Positions 7,390 through 15,443 of a stretch of DNA of 32,036 bases are shown piece by piece; position 1 is the first letter of the stretch, and every line of letters starts with the position of its first letter. Under the pieces are notes generated by a model. The model ran no database searches. It saw only the letters and a list, made by a program, of their open reading frames with translations, and was not told the origin of the DNA. The stretch is from positions 1-32,036 of the forward strand of contig NZ_JAOTRZ010000015.1 of the NCBI RefSeq assembly GCF_030247655.1. Reading direction: 5' to 3'. The translations under genes were made by a program, and so were the position numbers. The DNA is from Trichlorobacter sp. Lineage in GTDB: Bacteria > Desulfobacterota > Desulfuromonadia > Geobacterales > Pseudopelobacteraceae.

Positions 7390-8698
7390 AACCTTTCAAG
7401 CTCCAACCATGGCAGAAGCCTTGCGGCTGGTGAAGGCTGAACTGGGCCCTGATGCGATGATCCTATCCACCAAAAAGGACAAACAGGGCGGTATCCTGGG
7501 CTTTTTCAGCAAGCAGGTGGTCAAGGTGACCGCTGCAATTGATCCCCACCGGCCTGCGCCCCCGCCGCCTCCACCAGTACGTGAACGACCGGAACGGGAG
7601 CGGACAACCAAAGAAGAGTTTGAAAACTCCATGCTGGCCCCTCTGGCTCGTGAGCTGCGTGACCTGCGTGAAAAAGTTGAAGTGATGTCAAAGCGTGATG
7701 AAGAGTTGCGTCAACGTCAGACTGAACAGGCATCGGTGACGGTAGACCCACAGGGTAAAGCGGGAGATGGAGGGATAAATCTCAATAATATTCCCCGCCA
7801 GGATCTGGAAGAGATTAAGAAACTGTTGTTGAATACCCTGGTCAGGAGTCAGGAGGGTGGCATCAAATCAGTGCAATGGCCTGATGCCGCAATGCAGGAT
7901 ACAGTTACAACTCCTGCTTCAGAAAAGCCTCCCTTGATACGCGAGTTAGAGAGGCAGGGGATTGAACCTGATCTGCAGGGTAAAATTATTGAGACCGTTA
8001 ACACGTTGCCGATGGGGCAGGGCGAAGAGACGCTGAAGGGACGCCTGGGTGAGGCGTTTGGCCGCTTGATCCGCTTTGCCGGTAACCTGCGGATGAAAAA
8101 AAATGCCCCACGGATTATCGCTCTGGTCGGCCCGACAGGGGTTGGCAAAACCACCACGACAGCCAAGCTGGCCGCCATGTATGCACTTAACCGTGGCAAT
8201 AAAGTTGCCTTGATCACCATGGATATCTTTCGGGTCGGGGCGGTGGAGCAGTTAAAGACCTATACCAAGATTATGGGGATCCCCCTAGAGGTTGCCTCCA
8301 CACCCAAGGAGCTTGAGCGGGCGGTTGAACGCCATTCCGATTGCGATCTGATCCTGATCGACACTGCCGGGCGTAGTCACAAGGATTCGGACAAGCTGGA
8401 AGAGATGAAGGGCTTTCTTGAGACAACAATCCAGTCCGATATCTATCTTTGTCTCTCCGCGACGACGAAAGACAGGGAGCTGGAAGTAATACTTAATCGC
8501 TTCAGTATTTTCCCGATCAGTAAAGTGGTATTCACGAAGCTGGATGAGTGCGAAAGCGTTGGTTGCATTGTAAATCTGCTTTTAAAGGCCAATCTGCAAA
8601 TCGCCTATTTTACGACGGGACAACGAGTGCCGGAGGATATTGAGGTTGCAACATCGGAAAAACTGGCAGAACTGATTCTGAAGGAGGGGGCGCAATGA
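7379..8698 (+). CDS. flhF: FlhF, SRP-type GTPase for flagellar placement
   Basis: FlhF is a GTPase of the signal-recognition-particle family that marks the site of flagellar assembly, usually a cell pole. The 439-residue protein has the usual B domain (MLVKTFQAPTMAEALRLVKAEL start), a proline and charge-rich linker (PPPPPPVRERPERER, from about residue 60), a helical N domain and a G domain. The G domain has the P-loop GPTGVGKTTTTAKL at about residue 251, DIFRVGAVEQLKTY, DTAGRSHKD and the base-recognition motif TKLDE. It starts at ATG 7379 inside the flhA end and overlaps flhG by 4 bases. The GTPase and its regulator FlhG are therefore translationally coupled. Confidence 0.96.
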   Translation: MLVKTFQAPTMAEALRLVKAELGPDAMILSTKKDKQGGILGFFSKQVVKVTAAIDPHRPAPPPPPPVRERPERERTTKEEFENSMLAPLARELRDLREKVEVMSKRDEELRQRQTEQASVTVDPQGKAGDGGINLNNIPRQDLEEIKKLLLNTLVRSQEGGIKSVQWPDAAMQDTVTTPASEKPPLIRELERQGIEPDLQGKIIETVNTLPMGQGEETLKGRLGEAFGRLIRFAGNLRMKKNAPRIIALVGPTGVGKTTTTAKLAAMYALNRGNKVALITMDIFRVGAVEQLKTYTKIMGIPLEVASTPKELERAVERHSDCDLILIDTAGRSHKDSDKLEEMKGFLETTIQSDIYLCLSATTKDRELEVILNRFSIFPISKVVFTKLDECESVGCIVNLLLKANLQIAYFTTGQRVPEDIEVATSEKLAELILKEGAQ

Positions 8699-9624
8699 GT
8701 GCAGTGCGCGGAACCGGTGATCAGGCCGACACCCTGCGTCAGATGGCCAGAACAGCCAAGCAGAGCAACCAGACTCCATCTGGCGCTGCTTCGCTGACAG
8801 ATCAACAGGGGATACGAGTAATATCAGTCACCAGCGGTAAAGGTGGCGTCGGCAAAAGTAACGTGGTGGCCAATCTAGCCATGGCGTTGGCATCGCAAGG
8901 GAAGAAGGTTCTGATTATTGATGGGGATCTGGGGGTGGGTAACCTGGATGTACTTTTGGGGCTTTCACCTCAGTACAACCTGAACCATGTCCTGTCCGGT
9001 GAAAAGAGTCTGTCAGAGATTATTGTTGAGGTAACCCCCAGTATCAAGCTGATCCCGGCTGGATCAGGGGTCCAGGAGTACACCAGCCTGGGACAGCATG
9101 AGAAGCTGAAGCTGCTGGATGAGCTGGATATGCTGGAGGAAGAGTTTGACATTATGATCATTGATACTGAGGCCGGTATCTCTGAAAACGTCACCTATTT
9201 TACGGTGGCAGCCCAGGAGATTCTGGTGGTGGTGACACCTGAACCGACCTCAATTACTGATGTCTATGCCCTGATCAAGCTGCTGGCCACCCGCTATTCA
9301 GAACATCATTTCAAGGTGTTGATCAATATGGCCCGCGACAGTGAGGATGCTCTTGAAGTGTTTCGCAAGCTGGCCAATGTGGCCGGGCGCTTTCTGGATA
9401 TCTCCCTTGATTATCTGGGCTGTGTCGTGCGGGATGAACGGTTGATTGACTCGGTTAAAAAACAGAAGGCGGTGTATGAGCTGTACCCGGATTCTGATGC
9501 CTCAAACTGCTTTACCACGCTGGCCAAACGGGTCATTGAAAATTCACGTCAGACCCGTCTGAAGGGGAATATCCAGTTCTTCTTTCGCCGCTATCTGGAA
9601 GGGTCAGGGGGAGGCGGGGTATGA
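8695..9624 (+). CDS. flhG: FlhG (FleN/YlxH), MinD-like ATPase controlling flagellar number
   Basis: FlhG is a MinD-family ATPase that stimulates the FlhF GTPase and limits flagellar number. The 309-residue protein has the N-terminal activator motif DQADTLR (residues 9-15), an exact match to the DQAxxLR helix known to engage FlhF. The deviant Walker A motif SGKGGVGKSN follows at about 48-56, then IIDGDLGVGNLD and the IIDTEAG Walker B region. The C-terminus carries a basic-aromatic helix (LKGNIQFFFRRYL), a plausible membrane-targeting sequence, and then a Gly-rich tail. It overlaps flhF and fliA by 4 bases each. Confidence 0.95.
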   Translation: MSAVRGTGDQADTLRQMARTAKQSNQTPSGAASLTDQQGIRVISVTSGKGGVGKSNVVANLAMALASQGKKVLIIDGDLGVGNLDVLLGLSPQYNLNHVLSGEKSLSEIIVEVTPSIKLIPAGSGVQEYTSLGQHEKLKLLDELDMLEEEFDIMIIDTEAGISENVTYFTVAAQEILVVVTPEPTSITDVYALIKLLATRYSEHHFKVLINMARDSEDALEVFRKLANVAGRFLDISLDYLGCVVRDERLIDSVKKQKAVYELYPDSDASNCFTTLAKRVIENSRQTRLKGNIQFFFRRYLEGSGGGGV

Positions 9625-10373
9625 GCAGACTCAGGGCCTATGAAGAACAGGTCGGAGAGCGGAGCTGCCAACTGCGTGAAACCATGATTACGTCGCACCT
9701 GCCGCTGGTGCGCTATCTGGTCAATCGCTTTGCGGCCCAGCTGCCGTCCCATCTGGATCCGCAGGATCTTGCCAGTGCTGCAGTGATTGGTCTGATCCAT
9801 GCTGCTGACCGGTTTGATCCAAGCCGTGGAGTGCAGTTCAAGACCTTTGCTGAACAGCATATCAGAGGCGCCATTCTGGATGAACTGCGAGCCAACGATC
9901 CTCTCAGTCGTACCATGCGGGATAAGTGTAAAATGGTAGAGCGGGAGATGCATCGGCAGGAACATCAGCTGGGGCGTAACCCGACCGGTACGGAGATGGC
10001 AGAGGCTCTGAAGATTGGTATGGATGAGTATTATTGTCTGTTGGAAGAGATCCACGAGTACAGCTTTATCAGTATTGACGACAGCTGGGATGATGATGAA
10101 GGGCACTCACTAAGTCTGGCCGATATTCTGGGAGATGATGAGAATAAGGGGCCACAGTGCCAGGCCATGACCGGACAGGTTGCCCGGGCGCTCGGTGAGG
10201 CGATTGAGGCGTTGCCTGAGAAGGAGCGTCTTGCGGTCACGTTGTACTACTATGAAGAGATGAACCTCAAAGAGATCGGTGCTGTATTGGGACTGACAGA
10301 ATCACGGATTTGTCAAATTCTGAGTCAGTCCATGGTCAGGTTAAAAGGGAAGCTCAAGCAGTTTAGCCCCTAG
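9621..10373 (+). CDS. fliA: FliA, sigma-28 factor for late flagellar genes
   Basis: This is the alternative sigma factor that transcribes late flagellar genes. The 250-residue product shows sigma region 2 (LPLVRYLVNRFAAQLP through FDPSRGVQFKTFAEQHIRG), the FliA-type ILDELRANDPLSRTMRD segment, region 3, and a region 4 helix-turn-helix (LKEIGAVLGLTESRICQILS). It begins with ATG overlapping the flhG stop. No flgM anti-sigma gene is visible anywhere in the window. Co-transcription with flhF/flhG matches the arrangement in many polar flagellates. Confidence 0.96.
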   Translation: MSRLRAYEEQVGERSCQLRETMITSHLPLVRYLVNRFAAQLPSHLDPQDLASAAVIGLIHAADRFDPSRGVQFKTFAEQHIRGAILDELRANDPLSRTMRDKCKMVEREMHRQEHQLGRNPTGTEMAEALKIGMDEYYCLLEEIHEYSFISIDDSWDDDEGHSLSLADILGDDENKGPQCQAMTGQVARALGEAIEALPEKERLAVTLYYYEEMNLKEIGAVLGLTESRICQILSQSMVRLKGKLKQFSP

Positions 10374-10397
10374 TGGAGCAGTAAAGGAGGTGCCAGC

Positions 10398-11174
10398 ATG
10401 AACAGCGGCATGTATTCAGCATTATCAGGCAATCTGGCAGCTATGAAGCGGCTGGATGTAATCGCCTCAAACCTTGCAAACGCAGCAACGAACGGTTTTA
10501 AACAGGATCGATTGGCTTTTGAATCAGTGCTTGCAGGCAATCAAAATCCTCCGGCAGTACCGCCAGCCAAGACGGCAGATCCTGTGCTGCTACAGGAGCG
10601 GATGCTGACGGACTATTCTGCAGGCGCATTGATCCAGACAGGTAACCCGCTGGATGTTGCCCTGCAGGGAGACGGTTTTTTTGCCGTCAGGACTCCTGAC
10701 GGTATTGCCTATACCCGGCAGGGCAACTTCAGGCTTGCCAGTGACGGCACCCTGGTGACGGCTAATGGCTATCCGGTACTCTCAAAGGCTGGTGAACGAC
10801 CTGAAGAAGGCCAGCCGATCGTCATTGATATTGCCGGTCAGGCCGGAGGCGGAAAGCCGGTGGTGGACAGCCAGGGTGGAATCACGCTCAATGGAGAGCC
10901 GGTAGCCAATCTGGCATTATTTGATTTTCCAAAACCGTATCAGTTGACCAAGGCTGCCGGGACTCTTTTTGTTGCTGGAGAAGGAGCTACACCACAGGTT
11001 GCCAGTCCTTTGACGTCAGTGGCACAGGGTTCACTTGAACAGTCGAATGTCAATTCAATCGCTGAAATGGTGCAGATGGTGGAGGCCAGCCGCTACTTTG
11101 AAACCTGCCAGCGTGTGGTGCGTAACTTTGATGATATGGCTGCCAAGGCAGTAAACGACCTGGCACGTGTTTAA
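10398..11174 (+). CDS. flgF: FlgF, proximal rod protein
   Basis: FlgF is a rod component exported by the flagellar system. The 258-residue protein has the N-terminal rod-protein motif SNLANAATNGFKQD, the central FlgE/F/G domain (GNPLDVALQGDGFFAVRTPDG, then YTRQGNFRLASDGTLVT) and the C-terminal coiled segment (SNVNSIAEMVQMVEASRYFE). It is distinguished from FlgG, encoded just downstream, by its shorter length, a less typical N-terminus and position. A strong ribosome site (AAGGAGGT) precedes ATG 10398. Confidence 0.9.
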   Translation: MNSGMYSALSGNLAAMKRLDVIASNLANAATNGFKQDRLAFESVLAGNQNPPAVPPAKTADPVLLQERMLTDYSAGALIQTGNPLDVALQGDGFFAVRTPDGIAYTRQGNFRLASDGTLVTANGYPVLSKAGERPEEGQPIVIDIAGQAGGGKPVVDSQGGITLNGEPVANLALFDFPKPYQLTKAAGTLFVAGEGATPQVASPLTSVAQGSLEQSNVNSIAEMVQMVEASRYFETCQRVVRNFDDMAAKAVNDLARV

Positions 11175-11196
11175 TACAACCAAGGAGTACTAAGCC

Positions 11197-11985
11197 ATGA
11201 TGAGATCTCTATGGACCGCAGCGTCCGGTATGAATACCCAAACCAGCAACATTAACGTGATTGCCAACAACCTTGCCAACGTGAACACCACTGGTTTTAA
11301 AAAGAGCAGAGCTGATTTTCAGGATTTGATGTATCAGACAGTACAAAATCCCGGCTCTCCTTCAACCAACGCAGCGCAGATTCCGGTCGGGATTCAGTTT
11401 GGTATGGGGGCAAAACTGGCCGCGGTATCAAAACAGTTTACCCCGGGTGATTTCTCAAACACTGGTGGACAACTTGATATGGCCATTGAAGGGGATGGTT
11501 TCTTTCAGATCCAGATGCCGGACGGTAGTACCGCGTACAGCCGGGCCGGGGCCTTTAAGCTGGACAGCAATGGTCGGGTGGTGACCCCCGAGGGGTATCC
11601 GATGCTGCCGGAGATTGTGATTCCCAACAACTCCACCAAGATAACCATCGGAACTGATGGTACGGTATCGGCGGTTCAGGCCGGGCAGTCCACCGCGTCA
11701 ACCGTGGGTAACATCCAGCTTGCAAATTTTACCAATCCTGCCGGCCTTTCCTCCATGGGCAGGAATTTCTATCAACAGACCGATGCCTCCGGTAATGCAA
11801 CCACCGGCACACCAGGACAGACCGGTCTGGGTACGATTACCCAGGGATTTCTTGAGATGAGTAACGTTGATGTGGCTACGGAAATGGTTAATATGATTAT
11901 CGGCCAGCGGGCCTATGAGGCTAACTCAAAGGCGATCACCACCTCTGATGAAATGTTGCAGCTGGCTAACAACCTGAAGCGGTAA
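11197..11985 (+). CDS. flgG: FlgG, distal rod protein
   Basis: FlgG builds the distal rod that passes through the P and L rings. The 262-residue length is typical. Motifs are MMRSLWTAASGMNTQ at the N-terminus with NVIANNLANVNTTGFKKSRA, QLDMAIEGDGFFQIQMPDG in the middle, and LEMSNVDVATEMVNMIIGQR with the NSKAI coil at the C-terminus. AAGGAG precedes the start at 11197, and flgA starts 3 bases after the stop. Confidence 0.96.
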   Translation: MMRSLWTAASGMNTQTSNINVIANNLANVNTTGFKKSRADFQDLMYQTVQNPGSPSTNAAQIPVGIQFGMGAKLAAVSKQFTPGDFSNTGGQLDMAIEGDGFFQIQMPDGSTAYSRAGAFKLDSNGRVVTPEGYPMLPEIVIPNNSTKITIGTDGTVSAVQAGQSTASTVGNIQLANFTNPAGLSSMGRNFYQQTDASGNATTGTPGQTGLGTITQGFLEMSNVDVATEMVNMIIGQRAYEANSKAITTSDEMLQLANNLKR

Positions 11986-11988
11986 CTG

Positions 11989-12726
11989 ATGCGCCTCGTT
12001 AATCTGATACTGACCCGGTTACTGGCGATTGGCTGTCTCTACTGTCTGATGGGCGCTGTGTCTGGTCATGCAGCGACAACCGCAACGGTACTGCTTTCGG
12101 AACAGGAGGTCAGGGGGGCTGTTGAGCGGTTTCTGGCAGAGAAGCTGGCGGGGCATGGCTGGGAAACAACCCTGCGGCAGCTTTCCATGCCGCAGGGGAT
12201 ACGGGTCTCAAACGGCCCCCGTGATCTTGAGTTGATTGCCCCGGCTGGCTGGGATGGCTGGGGGGCGGCAACAATTGTACTGATTGTGCGGGTGAATGGC
12301 GCTGTTGAAAAGAATCTTTCACTGCGTGTTCAGGTGGATGCGCGAACTGAAATGCTGACAGCAGCCCGACAGCTGCTTGCAGGCACCGTACTGACTGAAG
12401 CGGATCTGCTGCTTCAAAAGCATGACCTGAGCCAGGCAGGCGGTCATCCGGTTAAAAATATGGCAGATGCCGTTGGTAAGAAACTGCGTATGACGGTCAG
12501 GGCTGGTGCGCCGATTAAGAGCAATCAACTGGTTAGTGTGCCGGTTATTGTCAGTGGCCAGCTGGTAACGATCATCGCTGAAAATGCAGGGGTGAGGATC
12601 ACCGTTTCAGGCCGGGCCAGAAGTGCCGGTGGTATTGGTGATCTGATCCGGGTCCAGAATATGGTCTCCAATAAGGAGATTGCTGCTCGCATACTGGATG
12701 CCTCAACCGTTGAGGTTGGTTTTTAA
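11989..12726 (+). CDS. flgA: FlgA, P-ring assembly chaperone
   Basis: FlgA is a periplasmic chaperone for P-ring (FlgI) polymerisation. The 245-residue product has an N-terminal signal peptide (hydrophobic to about residue 29, ending GHAA). A poorly conserved N-terminal domain is followed by a C-terminal SAF-like region (AARQLLAGTVLTEADLLLQK, then VRAGAPIKSNQL and VIVSGQLVTIIAENAGVRI), the FlgA hallmark. It sits directly between flgG and flgH, close to its client flgI. Confidence 0.93.
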   Translation: MRLVNLILTRLLAIGCLYCLMGAVSGHAATTATVLLSEQEVRGAVERFLAEKLAGHGWETTLRQLSMPQGIRVSNGPRDLELIAPAGWDGWGAATIVLIVRVNGAVEKNLSLRVQVDARTEMLTAARQLLAGTVLTEADLLLQKHDLSQAGGHPVKNMADAVGKKLRMTVRAGAPIKSNQLVSVPVIVSGQLVTIIAENAGVRITVSGRARSAGGIGDLIRVQNMVSNKEIAARILDASTVEVGF

Positions 12727-12741
12727 TCTGAGGAGAAGAGC

Positions 12742-13416
12742 ATGAAACGGTATCTTGTTGCACTCTCAGGACTGCTGCTGTCCGGCTGCGTGGTCCAGCA
12801 GACGGAGGTGGTAAGCCCGACCTTTGACCAGCAGTTAAAGCCGCCGGTTCAAAGCTATAGTAACGGATCAATCTGGCAGGCCTCATCCATTGCACTGACT
12901 GAAGATGGCAAGGCACGCAGGGTCGGTGATATCGTTACCATTATCGTGACTGAAACTGCCAGCGCCAGCAAACAGGCAGCCACGGCCACCGGTCGTTCCT
13001 CGCAAATCAGCGCCGGTATCCCCAATATGCTGGGGCTTGAGGAATCGAAGATCATCACCAGTAACTTTGCTGATTTGTCAAAACTGCTGAACGCCAGTGC
13101 AAGCTCTAAATTTGACGGCAGTGGTTCTACATCTCGGAAGGAAACGCTCAGTGCAACCATTTCGGCCAAGGTTGTGGATGTATTACCTAATAACAACCTT
13201 AAAATAGAAGGGCGCAGGAATGTTAAGGTGAACTACGAGGATCAGATTGTGACGGTCAAGGGCACCATCCGTCAGCGTGATATAACGGCGGAAAACACGA
13301 TTAATTCAATTTATGTAGCCGATGCCCAGATCAGCTATTCCGGCGAAGGCATCATAACAGACCGGCAAAAACCGGGCTGGTTGATGAATGTACTGGATAA
13401 ACTTTGGCCATTTTAA
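12742..13416 (+). CDS. flgH: FlgH, L-ring lipoprotein
   Basis: FlgH forms the outer-membrane L ring. The 224-residue protein starts with a lipoprotein signal peptide with lipobox LSGC (Cys16). It then shows the family motifs GSIWQ, RRVGDIVTIIVTETASASK and the C-terminal EGRRNVKVNYEDQIVTVKG and IRQRDITAENTI segments. GAGGAG precedes ATG 12742. The presence of L and P rings confirms a Gram-negative envelope. Confidence 0.96.
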   Translation: MKRYLVALSGLLLSGCVVQQTEVVSPTFDQQLKPPVQSYSNGSIWQASSIALTEDGKARRVGDIVTIIVTETASASKQAATATGRSSQISAGIPNMLGLEESKIITSNFADLSKLLNASASSKFDGSGSTSRKETLSATISAKVVDVLPNNNLKIEGRRNVKVNYEDQIVTVKGTIRQRDITAENTINSIYVADAQISYSGEGIITDRQKPGWLMNVLDKLWPF

Positions 13417-13425
13417 GGTGATAGC

Positions 13426-14517
13426 ATGAAACGTACAGCTCTCTATGTATTACTTATTTCTCTGCTGCTTCCAGGTCTGGTGCATGCCACGCGGATCAAG
13501 GATATTGCCGCATTTGACGGGGTGCGGGACAACCAGTTGGTTGGCTATGGCCTGATAGTGGGGCTGAACGGCTCCGGTGACAGCGATCAGACCAAATTCC
13601 CGGTACAATCATTGGTTAATATGCTGGAGCGAATGGGGGTTACGGTCAACCGCGCTGATATCAAGGTCAAGAACGTTGCAGCCGTTATGGTCACCGCTAC
13701 GCTACCCCCCTTTGCAAAACAGGGTACCAAGCTGGATGTGCTTGTCTCGTCACTGGGGGATGCCAAGACCATTGCCGGTGGAACATTGATCATGACCCCG
13801 CTCAAAGGTGCGGATAATCAGGTCTATGCAGTAGCCCAGGGCTCTATCCTGACCAATTCATTTGCCTTTGGCGGCCAAGGTGCTTCGGCAACTAAAAACC
13901 ATCCCACCGCAGGAAGAATACCTGCAGGTGCCCTGGTTGAGCGTGAGCTCCCCAATGTGCTTGCCGGTAAATCAAGCCTGCGCCTGAATCTGGCACAATC
14001 TGACTTCACCACTGCCTCGCGTATTGTTGCCGCCATTAACAAGACCTTTAAAGGGGCAGCAGGTAGCAGTGATGGCGGTTCTGTCATGGTGCAGATCCCT
14101 GACGAATTTACCTCTCGCCCGGTTGAATTTATTGCTCAGCTGGAAAATCTTGAGGTTACACAGGATCAGCCGGCACGGGTTGTGGTAAATGAGCGGACTG
14201 GCACTGTCGTCATGGGTGATAAGGTCAAGATTGCTGCTGTTGCCGTATCCCATGGCAACCTGACGCTGACCATCAAAGAGACCCCCAAGGTGTCTCAGCC
14301 CGCGCCTCTGTCTAAGGGAGAAACCAAAGAGGTTCCCCGTACTGAACTGAAAGTACAGGAGGAACAGAAACGGCTGTCACTGCTGCCTGAGGGTAACACC
14401 ATTGGTGATGTGGTGCGGGGCTTAAATCTGCTGGGGGTTACACCACGGGATCTGATTTCGATCCTGCAATCGATTAAAGCCGCTGGAGCGCTCCAGGCAG
14501 AGCTGGTTATCATCTAA
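13426..14517 (+). CDS. flgI: FlgI, P-ring protein
   Basis: FlgI forms the periplasmic P ring around the rod. The 363-residue product carries a signal peptide ending near VHA (residue 21). Diagnostic motifs are TRIKDIAAFDGVRDNQLVGY, GYGLIVGLNGSGDSD, NVAAVMVTATLPPFAKQGT and the C-terminal LNLLGVTPRDLISILQSIKAAGALQAEL (given here as overlapping family landmarks). It starts 9 bases after flgH with AAGGTG upstream. A Ser/Pro/Lys-rich surface stretch occurs before the C-terminal helix, as is usual. Confidence 0.96.
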   Translation: MKRTALYVLLISLLLPGLVHATRIKDIAAFDGVRDNQLVGYGLIVGLNGSGDSDQTKFPVQSLVNMLERMGVTVNRADIKVKNVAAVMVTATLPPFAKQGTKLDVLVSSLGDAKTIAGGTLIMTPLKGADNQVYAVAQGSILTNSFAFGGQGASATKNHPTAGRIPAGALVERELPNVLAGKSSLRLNLAQSDFTTASRIVAAINKTFKGAAGSSDGGSVMVQIPDEFTSRPVEFIAQLENLEVTQDQPARVVVNERTGTVVMGDKVKIAAVAVSHGNLTLTIKETPKVSQPAPLSKGETKEVPRTELKVQEEQKRLSLLPEGNTIGDVVRGLNLLGVTPRDLISILQSIKAAGALQAELVII

Positions 14518-14522
14518 CCGTT

Positions 14523-14549
14523 TTAGTAAGTAGATGAAACTACCGATAG
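14523..14549 (+). promoter_or_regulatory. Weak candidate sigma-28 promoter before flgJ
   Basis: ACCGATAG at 14542-14549 matches six of eight positions of the FliA -10 consensus GCCGATAA. The octamer 11 bases upstream (TTAGTAAG) matches the -35 consensus TAAAGTTT poorly. It lies in the 42-base flgI-flgJ gap, just 10 bases before the flgJ start, so any transcript would have a very short leader. Late expression of flgJ-flgN-flgK-flgL from here would make biological sense, but the evidence is thin. Confidence 0.25.
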
Positions 14550-14559
14550 GATAACCATA

Positions 14560-14940
14560 ATGGATAGCAGCTTAACCATATCACCAGATCTGCTGATGCA
14601 GGACAATAAGGCTGAGCAACTTGGTTCACGTGCAAAGGTGCGTGGGGAACAGCTGACAGATGCCAAGCGTAAACAGCTGAAAAAGATATCACAGGATTTT
14701 GAGGCAATGTTTACCGGTATGATGCTGAAGTCAATGCGTGAGACCGTAGCCGAAGATAAGCTGACCGGAGGTGGTAAGGCAGAGGAAACCTACCGCTACA
14801 TGCTTGATCAGGAATATGCAGCAGCGGCGTCAAAACGTGGTGGTCCCAACAGCCTTGCAACAATGGTGGAAAAAGAACTGTTGAAACGGTATGCCGTTTT
14901 ACCTCAGAAGATGATAGCCGTAACGGCAGATGAGGAGTAG
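14560..14940 (+). CDS. flgJ: FlgJ-type rod-binding protein (no muramidase domain)
   Basis: This is a rod cap/scaffold protein of FlgJ N-terminal type. The 126-residue product contains the conserved QDFEAMFTGMMLKSMRET helix and the YRYMLDQEYAAAASKRGG motif of the rod-binding domain. It ends soon afterwards, without the C-terminal glucosaminidase domain found in enterobacterial FlgJ. This single-domain form is common outside the gamma/beta groups and is not a truncation here. A separate hydrolase must open the cell wall, and none is visible in the window. Its last bases overlap the upstream candidate start of flgN. Confidence 0.9.
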   Translation: MDSSLTISPDLLMQDNKAEQLGSRAKVRGEQLTDAKRKQLKKISQDFEAMFTGMMLKSMRETVAEDKLTGGGKAEETYRYMLDQEYAAAASKRGGPNSLATMVEKELLKRYAVLPQKMIAVTADEE

Positions 14941-14944
14941 TAAC

Positions 14945-15442
14945 ATGGCAACAGCGAATCGTTTGACGGATGTACTTATTGAACAGACTAAAATCCTTAA
15001 GGAACTTCAGCAAACACTGGAGGACGAACAAAAGGCGATTGCCGCCCTTGATACACAGGCAATGGAGGCATTGAACAACCAAAAGGAACAGCTGATTCAG
15101 CATCAGCGCCTGATGACTGAAACGTTGCACACTGTGATGTCGGAAACTTGTGCACAGTATGGTTTAGCTTCATCGGCAACACTAGGTGAACTTATCGAAA
15201 AGATGCCGATCTCAATGCGTGGACAGGTAGAACCATTACAGCAGGCAGTCAAGCAGGCTGGTTCAATAGTTTCATTATTGGCTAATCAGAACCGGAGTAT
15301 GTTGGAACGTTTTTTAGGGGTCGTGAATGAGTCGTTAGGGTTTATTTTAAGAATTCTGAATACTTCTAATACCTATGGCGTTCGGGGTACCTACCTTTCA
15401 AATACTCAGGCCGGTGCGGTAATGGTCAGCAAGGAGGCGTAA
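14945..15442 (+). CDS. flgN: FlgN-like export chaperone for FlgK/FlgL
   Basis: FlgN is the cytosolic chaperone that delivers the hook-filament junction proteins FlgK and FlgL to the export gate. The product is 165 residues, highly helical and rich in Gln and Glu (LIEQTKILKELQQTLEDEQK, then heptad-like repeats), matching the FlgN coiled-coil fold. The start was set at ATG 14945 because AGGAG (14932-14936) lies 8 bases upstream. An earlier ATG at 14930 is possible and would overlap flgJ. The sequence family is weakly conserved, so placement directly before flgK and flgL is a major part of the evidence. Confidence 0.85.
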   Translation: MATANRLTDVLIEQTKILKELQQTLEDEQKAIAALDTQAMEALNNQKEQLIQHQRLMTETLHTVMSETCAQYGLASSATLGELIEKMPISMRGQVEPLQQAVKQAGSIVSLLANQNRSMLERFLGVVNESLGFILRILNTSNTYGVRGTYLSNTQAGAVMVSKEA

Positions 15443-15443
15443 T

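Noticed and set aside
11160-11190. Sigma-54 promoter before flgG (TGGCAC present)
   Set aside because: TGGCAC occurs at the flgF end, but the required TTGC at the -12 position is missing; the gap is a simple intra-operon one.
14560-14940. FlgJ as a truncated pseudogene
   Set aside because: The single-domain rod-binding form is normal in many lineages, and the frame is intact with a proper start and stop.
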